This document shows, piece by piece, positions 17,633 to 26,538 of a stretch of 64,000 bases of DNA (within the stretch, counting starts at the first letter, position 1; every line of letters starts with the position of its first letter). Source of the DNA: Salibaculum sp035270045 (GTDB lineage: Bacteria; Pseudomonadota; Alphaproteobacteria; Rhodobacterales; Rhodobacteraceae); assembly GCF_035270045.1 (NCBI RefSeq), contig NZ_DATFIP010000062.1:1-64000 (forward strand). Reading direction: 5' to 3'. The position numbers were made by a program, and so were the translations under genes. The notes beneath the pieces are model-generated. The model saw only the letters and a program-made list of their open reading frames with translations. It was not told where the DNA came from and searched no databases.

Positions 17633-18931
17633 ATGACCGGATTTTTCGACGGGATCGACCCGATCCGCTACGAGGGCCCGCAAAGCGACAACGCGTTCGC
17701 CTATCGCCACTACGATCCCGAAGAGGTCGTGCTGGGCAAGCCAATGAAGGACCACCTGCGCTTTGCCGTGGCCTATTGGCATTCCTTCGCATGGGAGGGC
17801 GGCGATCCCTTCGGTGGCCAGACCCTGATCCGGCCCTGGCAGCCACAGGACAGCATGGAGCGCGCGCGGCTAAAGGCCGATGCCGCTTTCGATCTGTTCG
17901 AGATCCTGGACGTTCCCTATTTCTGCTTTCACGATGCCGACGTGCGCCCCGAGGGCGACAGTTTTGCCGAAAGCCGCGCCCGGCTGGAGGAGATCACCGA
18001 TTACTTCGGCCAGAAAATGGAGCAGACCGGCACCGGCTTGCTCTGGGGGACGGCGAACCTGTTTTCCCACCGGCGTTTCATGTCCGGGGCGGCGACCAAT
18101 CCCGACCCGGAGGTCTATGCCTATGCCGCGGCCACGGTGAAATCCTGCCTCGACGCCACGCATAGACTGGGCGGGCAGAACTACGTGATGTGGGGCGGCC
18201 GCGAGGGCTACGAGACCCTCCTGAATACCGATCTGGCCCGCGAACGCCAGCAGGCCGGGCGCTTCCTCGCCCAAGTGGTGGATTATGCGCGCAAGATCGG
18301 TTTCAAGGGCCAGCTTCTGATCGAGCCCAAGCCGCAGGAGCCGACAAAGCACCAGTATGATTACGACGTTGCCACTGTTTACGGCTTCCTCAAGGACTTC
18401 GGCCTGGAAGACGAGGTCCGGGTCAACATCGAATGCGGCCACGCGGTGCTGGCGGGGCACAGCTTCGAGCATGAACTGGCCCTGGCCGGGGCATTGGGCA
18501 TCCTGGGGTCCATCGACATGAACCGCAACGACTACCAGTCGGGCTGGGACACCGACCAGTTTCCCAACAACGTGCCCGAGGTGGCGCTGGCCTACTACGA
18601 GATCCTGCGCGCCGGCGGCCTGGGCCGGGGCGGCACCAATTTCGACGCCAAGCTGCGGCGCCAGTCGATCGACCCCGCCGACCTTGTGCTGGCCCACGTG
18701 GGGGGCATGGACACCTGCGCCGCGGGCCTCAAGGCGGCCGCGCGGATGCTGGAGGACGACACCCTGGAGGCCGCCCGCCGCGACCGCTACGCGGGCTGGG
18801 ACGGATCGGACGTGCTGGAGCAGGATCTCGAAGGTCTGGCCCGGCGGGTCGAGGACCAGGGCATCGAGCCTCGGCCCTGCTCGGGCCGGCAGGAACGGCT
18901 GGAAAACCTGGTCAACCGCTACGTGACCTGA
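17633..18931 (+). CDS. xylA: Xylose isomerase
   Basis: A 432-residue cluster II xylose isomerase converting D-xylose to D-xylulose with two divalent metals. Metal- and substrate-binding segments are FCFHDADVRPEG (catalytic His), WGGREGYETLLNTD, LIEPKPQEPTKHQYDYD, NIECGHAVLAGHSFEHE and DMNRNDYQSGWDTDQ. The GTNFDAKLRRQS block is also conserved. It ends the xyl operon. Confidence 0.97.
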   Translation: MTGFFDGIDPIRYEGPQSDNAFAYRHYDPEEVVLGKPMKDHLRFAVAYWHSFAWEGGDPFGGQTLIRPWQPQDSMERARLKADAAFDLFEILDVPYFCFHDADVRPEGDSFAESRARLEEITDYFGQKMEQTGTGLLWGTANLFSHRRFMSGAATNPDPEVYAYAAATVKSCLDATHRLGGQNYVMWGGREGYETLLNTDLARERQQAGRFLAQVVDYARKIGFKGQLLIEPKPQEPTKHQYDYDVATVYGFLKDFGLEDEVRVNIECGHAVLAGHSFEHELALAGALGILGSIDMNRNDYQSGWDTDQFPNNVPEVALAYYEILRAGGLGRGGTNFDAKLRRQSIDPADLVLAHVGGMDTCAAGLKAAARMLEDDTLEAARRDRYAGWDGSDVLEQDLEGLARRVEDQGIEPRPCSGRQERLENLVNRYVT

Positions 18932-18939
18932 GCGATGCA

Positions 18940-18971
18940 GGGCCGCGTCACGCCTTTTCGGCGCGCGGCCC
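18940..18971. terminator. Terminator hairpin after xylA overlapping the convergent stop codon
   Basis: GGGCCGCG (18940-18947) pairs with CGCGGCCC (18964-18971), and inside it CGCC pairs with GGCG around a TTTTC loop. The only bulge is TCA at 18948-18950, which is the stop codon of the convergent membrane-protein gene. No U tract follows on either strand. Confidence 0.45.
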
Positions 18972-19280
18972 CGCCCAGATCGCGGCGAACAGTGTGATGG
19001 CCGCCGCAAAATCCGTGCCGAGGATGGCCCAGAGCACCCATCCCGGCACCGGGCCGGGGCCGGACAGTTCCAGGATGGTTCCGGCCATGCCGCCCAGCAT
19101 GCAGATGAAAGCCAGCCAGGCGACCCAGAGCTTGCCCCGTGCCAGCCCGGCATAGAGCGCCAGGTAAAGCACGGCCGGGAACAGTAGGAACTGCCCGATC
19201 GGCGCGAAGCCCGACAGGATCGCGCCCGCGACATGCAGGGCGGCACTGATCAGCAGGAAAACACCGGCGGTGCGCATCAT
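18948..19280 (-). CDS. Small membrane protein, unknown function
   Basis: A 110-residue protein with four hydrophobic segments and almost no soluble part, for example GVFLLISAALHVAGAILSG and FAAAITLFAAIWAG. I do not recognise a family. It starts 1 base after the stop of the di-haem cytochrome gene (GAGGAG upstream), so it is the last gene of the molybdenum oxidoreductase operon. It may anchor or connect the periplasmic enzyme to the respiratory chain (inference). Confidence 0.7.
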   Translation of the reverse strand: MMRTAGVFLLISAALHVAGAILSGFAPIGQFLLFPAVLYLALYAGLARGKLWVAWLAFICMLGGMAGTILELSGPGPVPGWVLWAILGTDFAAAITLFAAIWAGPRAEKA

Positions 19281-19281
19281 G

Positions 19282-19905
19282 TCACTCCTCCTCGGGACAG
19301 GGGGTTCCGGCGACGCCCCAGGTCAGCACATCGGTGACATGGGTCCTGAGCGAATAGGGCGCCGGTTCGCGGGTGCCGCCTGGCTGCCAGCCCCACAGGA
19401 CGAAACCCTGATGGCCCGCGTCGGTGACCAGGTGCTCGGCCAGACCCATCCAGTCGCGCCCGCCGGTGCGTTCGGGGTCCGACATCTGGGCGCATATCTC
19501 GGCGGAACTTTGGCCGAACCAGGCGAACTCGGCCGGTGGCAGTCGCCAGGGCAAGCCCACCTGGGGGGCGGCATGGGCACGCGTGTTGGGCTGGTCGGAT
19601 CGGGCGTGGCAGGTGGAACAGACCATGGTCTCGATGCCCATGCGGCTGGCCCCGGCCTGCACGTTCATGCCGTGGGGTTTCGGGCCGTCCTCGAAAGACG
19701 GCCCCGACCACATCGGAATCCCCGCCGCGCCGACATGGCAGTTGGCGCAGCGCGGGTGGCTGACGACCTCGTGGATGCGGTCCCATGCAGCCAGCCCTTC
19801 GGCGCGGGTGGCGGCCCCGGGCGGCTCCAGCGGGATGTCGCCCGGCGTTTCGGCCAAGGCCGGGGCGGCGAAAAGGCTGGCGGCGAGAAGGGCGGTCAAG
19901 CGCAT
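19282..19905 (-). CDS. Exported di-haem c-type cytochrome
   Basis: A 207-residue protein with signal peptide (cleavage near ALAE, residue 19) and two haem c attachment sites, CANCH (53-57) and CSTCH (96-100). It starts 7 bases after the molybdopterin subunit gene, so it is very probably the periplasmic electron acceptor of that enzyme. The fold between the haem sites is not one I can name. The start at 19905 is the ATG that begins the signal peptide. Confidence 0.8.
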   Translation of the reverse strand: MRLTALLAASLFAAPALAETPGDIPLEPPGAATRAEGLAAWDRIHEVVSHPRCANCHVGAAGIPMWSGPSFEDGPKPHGMNVQAGASRMGIETMVCSTCHARSDQPNTRAHAAPQVGLPWRLPPAEFAWFGQSSAEICAQMSDPERTGGRDWMGLAEHLVTDAGHQGFVLWGWQPGGTREPAPYSLRTHVTDVLTWGVAGTPCPEEE

Positions 19906-19912
19906 GGGACTC

Positions 19913-22147
19913 TCAGGCAAAGGTGACGGTCTTGTTGAAGGGCATCCCGCGCAGGCGCGTGCCGGTGGCCGCGAAAATCGCGTTGGCCAGCGCGGGCGGG
20001 GCCGGGGGCACGGGCGGTTCGCCGATCCCGGCAATACTGGCCCGGTTCTGCAACACGCGGACCTCGATCTCGGGCGTCTGCCAGAGCCGCATCCCCGCGT
20101 GCTGGTGAAAGTTGGACTGTTGCGCCATGCCGTCGGCATATGTGACCTCGCAGTTCATGGCATGGCCCATGCCCCAGATCACCCCGCCCTGGATGTGGTT
20201 CTCGATGTTGACCGGGTCGATCACAGGGCCCGGATCGGCCACGGCCCAGACCTTGCGGATGCGCAAGCCGTCCTCGGTCTGTTCGACCTCGGCGATCTCG
20301 GCCACGTCCACCCCGAAGCTGCGCACAAGCGCCACGCCGAGCCCGCGGTTCGGGCCGGGGTCGCGGCCCCAGCCGGCCATCTCGGCGGCCGCCGACAAAA
20401 CGTCGCGGGCCACCGGGTCTGTGATCAGGCGCAGGCGTTCCGCGACCGGGTCGGCGCCCGCGGCATGGATCAGCTCGTCAAGGAAGGTTTCCAGGAAGAA
20501 CCCTCCGAAGGAGGCCCCGACAGACCGCCAGGAGGACACCGGCGCGAGGTCCGGCACGGCATAGCCGCGCACCCGGAAATCGGGAAGGGCATAGGGTGCC
20601 GAATAGGCCCCGGCGCCCAGCTGGTTGTCGGGGCCGCTCATGGCCGCGCCCATCCGGCCGCCCTGTGAGGCGAAGACCGGTGCGCCCGCGATCTGCAGGT
20701 CCAGGGCGCGGACCCGGCCATTCGCCACCGCGCCGCGCCCGCGCGCCATGGCGATATGGCGCGGGAAATCCTGGGCGAAGTCCTCCTCGCGGGTATAGGT
20801 CAGCTTGATCGGCGTGCCGCGCCGCTGGTTGGCGATCTCGCAGGCCCGCTTGATGTGCTCGAACTCCAGCCGGTGCCCGAAGGAGCCTCCCGCGTACTGG
20901 TTGACGAAACGCACCTGATCGGCGTCGTGGCCGGTGATCCCTGCGGCGACGGTCTGCACGAAGCGCGGCAACTGGTGGCCGGTGGCGATGTCGACGCCGT
21001 CCTCGGTCACCGTGACGAGGGCGTTGAGGGGCTCCAGCGGCTGATGGGCGACATAGGGCGCGCGATACTCGGCCTCGATGACCTGGTCCCCGCTGGCCGC
21101 CCCGGCGTCCCCGTCGTCGCGCCACGTTGCGTTGAGCCGCGCGTCGGTGAAGGAGGCCGAGACCTCGGCCCAGTGGTCGGCTTGCTCGGCATGATAGGGC
21201 GCCGGACCCCAGTCGAAGTTGATCGCGCGGGCGGCCTTGAAGGCGCGCCAGGTGCTGTCGGCCAGAACGGCCAGCCCCCCGGTCACTTCGACCACGCCCT
21301 GCACGCCGGGCATTTCCAGTGCCGTGCCGGCATCATAGCCAAGCATTTCGCCGCGGCGCGGGTTGGTCACGACAGTGGCATGGACCATGCCCTCGGCCTC
21401 AAGATCGATGCCATAGACGGTGCGCCCCGTGGACTTGTCGAGGATGTCCAGACGCTCCGTCGGCTGGCCGACAAGGCGCCAGTCCGAGGCCGGGCGCAGG
21501 GCGACCTCCTGTACCGGGTCCAGCGCGCCGGCCTCGGTCGCCAAGTCGGTATAGGCCAGCCGCGTGCCATCGGGCAGGACCACGGCGCCGCGCTCGGTCG
21601 TCAACTGCTCGACAGGCAGGTTCGAGCGCTGGCTTGCCGCCAATTTGAGTGTTTCGCGCGCCGAGGCCCCGGCCTGGCGCAGCTTGTCGAAACTGTCGGC
21701 GGCGGCGGTCGACCCGCCGGTGCCCTGAATCCCCGCGATCTTGAGCGCCGCGCCCATGGGGCCGCGCACGGTCTCGGCTGCCAGGGGCGTGAGGGCGGCC
21801 ACCACATCCGCCCCCTCGGCGGCAAAGCCACGATTGTAGTAGGCGGCGGCTGGCTCGCCGAATTCGGTCGTGAACTGGTCAAGTTCGAGGTCCAACTCCT
21901 CGGCCAGAAGGATCGCCTGCATGTGGGTGGTGCCCTGGCCAAGGTCGGCGTGGGGGGTGATCAGCGTGATCCCCTTCGGGCCGATCTTGATCCAGGGGTT
22001 GAAGGTGGCCTGTTGTGCGGTGACATCATCGGCCAGCGGGTTTTCGTGCGGGCGCGCCACCAGGTAAGAGCCGAAGACGACGGCGCCGCCCACGACGGTC
22101 GTGCCGATCAGGAAACCGCGGCGGGACAGGGTTTTCAGGCGGGACAT
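19913..22147 (-). CDS. Molybdopterin-binding oxidoreductase large subunit (IorB-like aldehyde/isoquinoline oxidase)
   Basis: A 744-residue xanthine-oxidase-family molybdenum subunit that hydroxylates aldehydes or N-heterocycles. The N-terminus SRRGFLIG followed by a hydrophobic stretch is a Tat signal, so the folded enzyme is exported with its cofactor. ADLGQGTTHMQAILLAEELD, QYAGGSFGHRLE and SSWRSVGASFGGFFLE are family motifs. The conserved glutamate next to Mo lies in GIGEPPVPPAPPAL near the C-terminus. The gene follows the 2Fe-2S subunit gene by 3 bases. Mo supply could come from modABC in this window. Confidence 0.9.
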   Translation of the reverse strand: MSRLKTLSRRGFLIGTTVVGGAVVFGSYLVARPHENPLADDVTAQQATFNPWIKIGPKGITLITPHADLGQGTTHMQAILLAEELDLELDQFTTEFGEPAAAYYNRGFAAEGADVVAALTPLAAETVRGPMGAALKIAGIQGTGGSTAAADSFDKLRQAGASARETLKLAASQRSNLPVEQLTTERGAVVLPDGTRLAYTDLATEAGALDPVQEVALRPASDWRLVGQPTERLDILDKSTGRTVYGIDLEAEGMVHATVVTNPRRGEMLGYDAGTALEMPGVQGVVEVTGGLAVLADSTWRAFKAARAINFDWGPAPYHAEQADHWAEVSASFTDARLNATWRDDGDAGAASGDQVIEAEYRAPYVAHQPLEPLNALVTVTEDGVDIATGHQLPRFVQTVAAGITGHDADQVRFVNQYAGGSFGHRLEFEHIKRACEIANQRRGTPIKLTYTREEDFAQDFPRHIAMARGRGAVANGRVRALDLQIAGAPVFASQGGRMGAAMSGPDNQLGAGAYSAPYALPDFRVRGYAVPDLAPVSSWRSVGASFGGFFLETFLDELIHAAGADPVAERLRLITDPVARDVLSAAAEMAGWGRDPGPNRGLGVALVRSFGVDVAEIAEVEQTEDGLRIRKVWAVADPGPVIDPVNIENHIQGGVIWGMGHAMNCEVTYADGMAQQSNFHQHAGMRLWQTPEIEVRVLQNRASIAGIGEPPVPPAPPALANAIFAATGTRLRGMPFNKTVTFA

Positions 22148-22150
22148 GAA

Positions 22151-22612
22151 TCAGGCTCCCATCTTGACGGCGGCGAGACGGATCGCCTGGCGGATGCGCA
22201 GATTTGTGCCACAGCGGCAAAGATTGCCGGACATCGTGGCATCTATGGTCTCGTCCGAGGGGTCGGGATCGCCCGCCAGCAACGAGGCCGCCTGCATGAT
22301 CTGCCCGGCTTGGCAATAACCGCACTGGGCGACCTGGGTTTCGACCCAGGCTTCCTGAACGGGGTGCAGCGCGTCGGTGTCGCCGGCCAGACCTTCTATG
22401 GTGACGACATCGGCGCCTTCGAGGCTGCCGATGGGGTGCTGGCAGGCGCGGGCCGCGACCCCGTCGAGGTGAACGGTGCAGGCGCCGCATTGGGCGATGC
22501 CGCAGCCATACTTGGTCCCCATCATGCCCAGTTCGTCACGCAGCACCCACAACAGCGGGGTATCGGACTCCGCCGCCACATCGTGTTCGGTTCCATTGAC
22601 CGTGATCTTCAT
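22151..22612 (-). CDS. 2Fe-2S subunit of the molybdenum oxidoreductase (IorA-like)
   Basis: A 153-residue electron-transfer subunit with two [2Fe-2S] clusters. The plant-ferredoxin-type cluster uses C37, C42, C45 and C57 (GCGIAQCGACTVH). The second uses C97, C100, C132 and C134 (QCGYCQAG and LCRCGT). I chose the ATG at 22612 because GGAGG lies 9 bases before it. It is the first gene of an operon running left, divergent from a TetR regulator. Confidence 0.93.
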   Translation of the reverse strand: MKITVNGTEHDVAAESDTPLLWVLRDELGMMGTKYGCGIAQCGACTVHLDGVAARACQHPIGSLEGADVVTIEGLAGDTDALHPVQEAWVETQVAQCGYCQAGQIMQAASLLAGDPDPSDETIDATMSGNLCRCGTNLRIRQAIRLAAVKMGA

Positions 22613-22645
22613 GATGGCTTGCCTCCGCACTGGCGTTTCCTAGGC

Positions 22646-22678
22646 TTGACAACCTTACATAATTTGACCGATTGTCAA
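22646..22678. promoter_or_regulatory. Operator/promoter region between the IorA-like gene and tetR
   Basis: The core is a 15-base palindrome, TTGACCGATTGTCAA at 22664-22678, with 5-base arms. A further TTGACAA at 22646-22652 is the inverted partner of TTGTCAA at 22672-22678, so three TTGAC half-sites lie in 33 bases. This is the expected size and place for a TetR operator covering both divergent promoters. Confidence 0.55.
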
Positions 22679-22726
22679 CAGCGCCTGATTGACTTTGCGG
22701 GCTGCTTGCTGTCTCTCGCTGACCCA

Positions 22727-23278
22727 ATGAGCCACTTGACCGATCCCACCCTCGATGCCGCGCTGCGGGTCGTTTCGCGTTACGGAATGCGGCGCACGAC
22801 CATGGCCGATGTTGCCCGCGAGGCGGGGGTGTCGCGTCAGACGCTCTATGACCGGTTCGGCGACAAGGACGGGGTCATGGCAGCGGCCATCGGTGTGATG
22901 GGGGCGGAGATCTGCGCGCGGCTGTCCGCCGCCTTTGCCGAGGCCCCGGACCTGGGCGCGAAGATCGATGCCTATTACCGGTTGGCCGTCTGGCCGGTCT
23001 TCGACATGATGGAGACCCTGCCGGATGCCGCCGACCTGGAGCGCGGCTTCGGTCCCGCCTCGCAGGCCGCATCGCAAGAGGCGGAGGATGAAAAGCAGGC
23101 ACTGTTGGCTGAAATGCTGCGCGGGGCGCTGCCGCCCGCATGTCCCCCGCCCGAGGATGTGGCGGCCTTTTTCGAACAGGCCACCAGCCGGGCCAAGATG
23201 TCGGGCGTTGCACGACCCGACTTGGCGCGATTCCTGGCCGTGCTCAGGGCGGCGGTGCTGGCCATGGCGCGACCATGA
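22727..23278 (+). CDS. TetR/AcrR-family transcriptional regulator
   Basis: A 183-residue regulator. The N-terminal helix-turn-helix is TTMADVAREAGVSRQTLYDR (about residues 25-44), typical of TetR, followed by FGDKDGVM. The C-terminal ligand domain is helical and not diagnostic. It is divergent from the molybdenum oxidoreductase operon and probably represses it until the substrate appears (inference). Confidence 0.88.
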   Translation: MSHLTDPTLDAALRVVSRYGMRRTTMADVAREAGVSRQTLYDRFGDKDGVMAAAIGVMGAEICARLSAAFAEAPDLGAKIDAYYRLAVWPVFDMMETLPDAADLERGFGPASQAASQEAEDEKQALLAEMLRGALPPACPPPEDVAAFFEQATSRAKMSGVARPDLARFLAVLRAAVLAMARP

Positions 23279-23947
23279 GCGGAGGGTGGCCAAGGGTCCT
23301 GAAAGGCTCGTCCTGGTGTCCACGAAACGGCCGGGTGAAACCTGCTGAACCGCTTTGTTGCGCGTTGTCTGTTATCCCGTTTCTCCGGGATGATCGCCGG
23401 CGGCCGGTCGCATCGGGCATCCCGGCCCCATGGCCCGGCGGCGGATCGCGCGGCCATGTCCCGGGAAGAGATGTGCGGGTGCAGGCGTTACTGAACCGGC
23501 ACTCGAAAGAGATTTGCCCGTGCTCTGGCTGGGCGCCACTTATGCAAGGCTGCGCGCCCCGAGGACGCGCGCCGGCGCACGGGACCGCATCAATGGCGTG
23601 AACCTCAGGGTGCTCCGGTTCGAACCGGGCGTCCCGATTGCCATGTCGCTGTCCCGACAGCCATCCACGATCCCGCTGAACCCGTCAAGTTCCGGCCGCC
23701 TGATCGGTGCTGGGCGAAGGCAGCCAGGGAGCACCGAGGTGCCATGACCTCGATGCCAGTGTCGCGCGAGGTGTTGAGATGACGCGCTGCTGGACGTCTT
23801 CTCATGCCGCCCGCGGCAGACCTCCTCCGCCGCGACCGGGGCCGCGTTTTGCACCGGATTTCTCACATGGTGATGACGCGGGAAAGGCCGGCCGGGGTTC
23901 GGCCCAGGCTTCCATCCGGGGGACGGAGATATCTTCCGGGGGCGGGA
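23279..23947. other. 669-base gap without a recognisable gene
   Basis: No frame here has convincing coding character; the short open frames are rich in Arg, Pro and Ser and match nothing I know. ATCCCG at 23374-23379 and CGGGAT at 23386-23391 form a small hairpin about 95 bases after tetR, which may help end that transcript. Base composition is similar to the neighbours. It may be a decayed gene between two catabolic modules. Confidence 0.4.
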
Positions 23948-24982
23948 TCAGACGGACTCGGGCACCAGAAGCGTCGGCTCCAGAATGTGACGGTCGGGGC
24001 CGGGCCTTTCGCCGGGGGCGACGGATGCGCTCGCCATGGCCGCCAGCAGATCACCGCAGAGCTGTGTGATCGGGGTGGCGACGGCCATGGTGACAATGCC
24101 GTCGGCCAGCGCGGCCCGGCTGTCGGCGGTCAGTTCGTTGACGACCAGCGCCACCTTGCCCGGCGGGCGGCTCTCGCGCAGGGCGGCGATGGCGCCTTCC
24201 ATGCCGCCCCCGGCCACGTAGATGCCCCGCAGGTCGCCGTGCCGGGACAGCAGGTCGAGCGTTGCCTCGTAAGTCACCTGGCGGGTTTCCAGGTTCACCG
24301 CGGTATCCAGCATCCGCAGCCCCGGTGCATGGTCGCGCAGCGCGGCGCGGCAGCCGGTCTCGCGCAGGACCTGGCCATGCCAGCGGCTGCCGCCCACGAA
24401 GACGGCGACCTTGCCCGGGGCCGGGGCGGTCGCCGCGATTGTCCAGCCGGCGATACGGCCCGCGCGCAGATTGTCTAGGCCGAAATACTGGCTGCGCGCC
24501 GCCGTCGCGAAATCGTTGAGCAGGGCAAAGCAGGGCGTGCCGGCCGCGCGGATCCCGGTGATCTTCCGGTCGACCAGGGGATGGTTGATGGCCGACCCCG
24601 CCACGGCATCGGCGCCCTCGGCCGCCTGATCGAAGGCGGCGGCAAAATCCTCGGGCGCCTGCGACGGCGAGAAGACAATGCGCGGCCGGATGTCATGGCC
24701 CTGGGCGGCGGCGCATGCCGCCTCGATCTGCCGGGCGAAGCCGTCGTAGAAGGGTTGGGCCTTCTTGTGCAGCACGAAGCCGAAGCGCAGAACCCGCGCC
24801 GGCGGTGCCTGTCTTGCGGCGATCAGACCGGTGGCGTGGTAGCCGATGCGCTCGGCGGCCGCGGCCACCCGGGCGGTTGTGCCCGTGCTGACATTGGCGC
24901 GGCCGTGCAGGACGCGGTCGACCGTGGCCACGCCAACGCCGGCGGCGCGGGCCAGATCGGCGATGGTAGGGCGTTTCGACAT
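23948..24982 (-). CDS. LacI-family regulator of the MocD/MocE-like module
   Basis: A 344-residue repressor. The DNA-binding domain is PTIADLARAAGVGVATVDRV (residues 5-24) with the hinge around residues 45-60. The rest is a type I periplasmic-binding-protein-like effector domain. It is a clear paralogue of the regulator at 34479-35507: both carry VNLETRQ-TYEATLDLL and DLRGIYVAGGGMEGAIAALR. It is divergent from the desaturase-type oxygenase gene. The shared effector domain suggests that both respond to related cyclitol ligands (inference). Confidence 0.88.
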   Translation of the reverse strand: MSKRPTIADLARAAGVGVATVDRVLHGRANVSTGTTARVAAAAERIGYHATGLIAARQAPPARVLRFGFVLHKKAQPFYDGFARQIEAACAAAQGHDIRPRIVFSPSQAPEDFAAAFDQAAEGADAVAGSAINHPLVDRKITGIRAAGTPCFALLNDFATAARSQYFGLDNLRAGRIAGWTIAATAPAPGKVAVFVGGSRWHGQVLRETGCRAALRDHAPGLRMLDTAVNLETRQVTYEATLDLLSRHGDLRGIYVAGGGMEGAIAALRESRPPGKVALVVNELTADSRAALADGIVTMAVATPITQLCGDLLAAMASASVAPGERPGPDRHILEPTLLVPESV

Positions 24983-24991
24983 GCGGGTGCC

Positions 24992-25009
24992 TTGATGAGA
25001 TCACATCAA
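24992..25009. promoter_or_regulatory. Near-perfect palindrome, likely LacI operator
   Basis: TTGATGAGATCACATCAA is symmetric at 16 of 18 positions. It lies 10 bases upstream of the LacI gene start and about 120 bases before the oxygenase gene. A second TTGATG half-site occurs at 25024-25029. Position and size fit autoregulation and control of the divergent operon. Confidence 0.55.
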
Positions 25010-25126
25010 TCAGGTCTGAAATATTGATGTAAAATGATAGAAATGCAAGGACGAGGGGCAGGAAGGCTGACCCGGGTTGTGTAGTCTTTCCTCCATCAGT
25101 GGGTGCACCCTGCGGAGGAGATGGAG

Positions 25127-26206
25127 ATGAGCATGCGCGACTATTCCTTGCTGGGCCCGGACGCGGAGCGGGCGACGGAAACCGGCCTGGCCGCCGCCGA
25201 GTGGTATCACACGGACATTTCCCGAAAGGAGATGAAGGACCTGATGAAACGCGCCGACCAGCCCGCGATCCGCGATACGGTCCTGCTGTTCGGCGCGATG
25301 GTGCTGTTCGCCGGGGCGGGCATCGCGCTTTGGCCGTCGTGGTGGTCGGCGCCGTTCTGGCTCGCCTATGGCGTGCTCTACGGGTCGGCCATGGACAGCC
25401 GCTGGCACGAGTGCGGCCACGGCACGGCCTTCAAGACGCGCCGCTACAACGACTGGCTGTATCATGTCGCCAGCTTTTGCATGATGCGCAACCCGCATAC
25501 CTGGCGCTGGTCGCACGCGCGCCACCATACCGACACGATCATCGTCGGCCGCGATCCCGAGATCGCGGTGATGCGGCCACCCGATTTTGCCCGGCTTGTC
25601 GCAAACCTCTTCGGGCTGGTGGATGCCTGGAACGCCGTGGGTCGGATGCTGCTGAACGCCGCCGGACGCCTGCATCCTGAAGAGGCGACGTTCATCCCTG
25701 AAACCGAGCATCACAAGGTCATCCGGGTGGCAAGGGTCTGGGTGGCGATCTACGCCGGGACCATCGCGCTGGCGCTGGCGCTGGGTTCGATCCTGCCGCT
25801 CATGGTGATCGGGCTGCCCCGGCTCTACGGGGCCTGGCACCATGTCATGACGGGCCTGTTGCAGCACGGCGGGCTGGCCGAGGACGTGATCGATCATCGG
25901 CTGAACTCGCGTACCGTCTACATGAACCCGGTCAGCCGCTTCATCTACTGGAACATGAACTACCACGTGGAACATCACATGTTCCCAATGGTGCCCTATC
26001 ACCAGCTGCCCCGCCTGCACGAAACGATCAAGCATGACCTGCCCGCGCCCAATCGCTCGATCCCGCAGGCGCTGGCCGAGATGATCCCGGCGCTCTGGCG
26101 ACAGCTGAGGAACGAGACCTATTTCCTCGAACGCGAGTTGCCCGCGACGGCCAGGCCTTATCGCGAGGACTTTCATGCCACCGCACTCGGCACGGCCGCA
26201 CAATAG
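25127..26206 (+). CDS. MocD-like membrane oxygenase of the fatty acid desaturase family
   Basis: A 359-residue di-iron membrane enzyme. The histidine boxes are HECGH (94-98), HARHH (130-134) and HVEHH (280-284), with H247 in LLQHGG. Hydrophobic pairs at about 51-70 and 203-230 are membrane spans. In rhizobia a desaturase/AlkB-type protein (MocD) works with the Rieske-type ferredoxin MocE in rhizopine catabolism; the same pair is seen here inside an inositol locus. The ATG at 25127 has GGAGGAG 6 bases upstream; a GTG at 25103 is less likely. A lipid desaturase role is possible, but the neighbours argue for a small cyclitol substrate (inference). Confidence 0.8.
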   Translation: MSMRDYSLLGPDAERATETGLAAAEWYHTDISRKEMKDLMKRADQPAIRDTVLLFGAMVLFAGAGIALWPSWWSAPFWLAYGVLYGSAMDSRWHECGHGTAFKTRRYNDWLYHVASFCMMRNPHTWRWSHARHHTDTIIVGRDPEIAVMRPPDFARLVANLFGLVDAWNAVGRMLLNAAGRLHPEEATFIPETEHHKVIRVARVWVAIYAGTIALALALGSILPLMVIGLPRLYGAWHHVMTGLLQHGGLAEDVIDHRLNSRTVYMNPVSRFIYWNMNYHVEHHMFPMVPYHQLPRLHETIKHDLPAPNRSIPQALAEMIPALWRQLRNETYFLERELPATARPYREDFHATALGTAAQ

Positions 26207-26223
26207 CAGAAGAGAGGATGACA

Positions 26224-26535
26224 ATGACCCAATGGATCGACGCCTGCGCGACGAACGATATCGACGAAGAGGACCTGGTTCGTTTCGATCATGACGGACG
26301 CACCTTCGCGATCTACCACAGCCCCGAGGGTGAGTTCTTCTGCACTGACGGGCTTTGCACCCACGAACAGGTCCATCTCGCCGATGGGCTGGTGATGGAT
26401 TACGAGATCGAGTGCCCCAAGCACAACGCCACCTTCGATTACCGCACCGGCGAGGCCAAGCGCGCCCCGGCCTGCGTCAACCTCAACACCTATCGCACCA
26501 AGGTCGAAGGCGGCCGGGTCTGGGTCGAGGTCTGA
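26224..26535 (+). CDS. MocE-like Rieske [2Fe-2S] ferredoxin
   Basis: A 103-residue soluble electron carrier. Cluster ligands are C45 and H47 (CTHE) and C64 and H67 (CPKH), the normal Rieske spacing. It starts 17 bases after the oxygenase gene and should feed it electrons. I chose the ATG at 26224, 6 bases after GAGG; an ATG at 26218 overlaps the ribosome site. No ferredoxin reductase (MocF) gene lies nearby, so a reductase from elsewhere must be used. Confidence 0.88.
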   Translation: MTQWIDACATNDIDEEDLVRFDHDGRTFAIYHSPEGEFFCTDGLCTHEQVHLADGLVMDYEIECPKHNATFDYRTGEAKRAPACVNLNTYRTKVEGGRVWVEV

Positions 26536-26538
26536 GGC

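Noticed and set aside
20756..22726. Long + strand open frame in front of the TetR start
   Set aside because: It runs antisense to the molybdenum subunit genes; only the part from 22727 on resembles a TetR protein.
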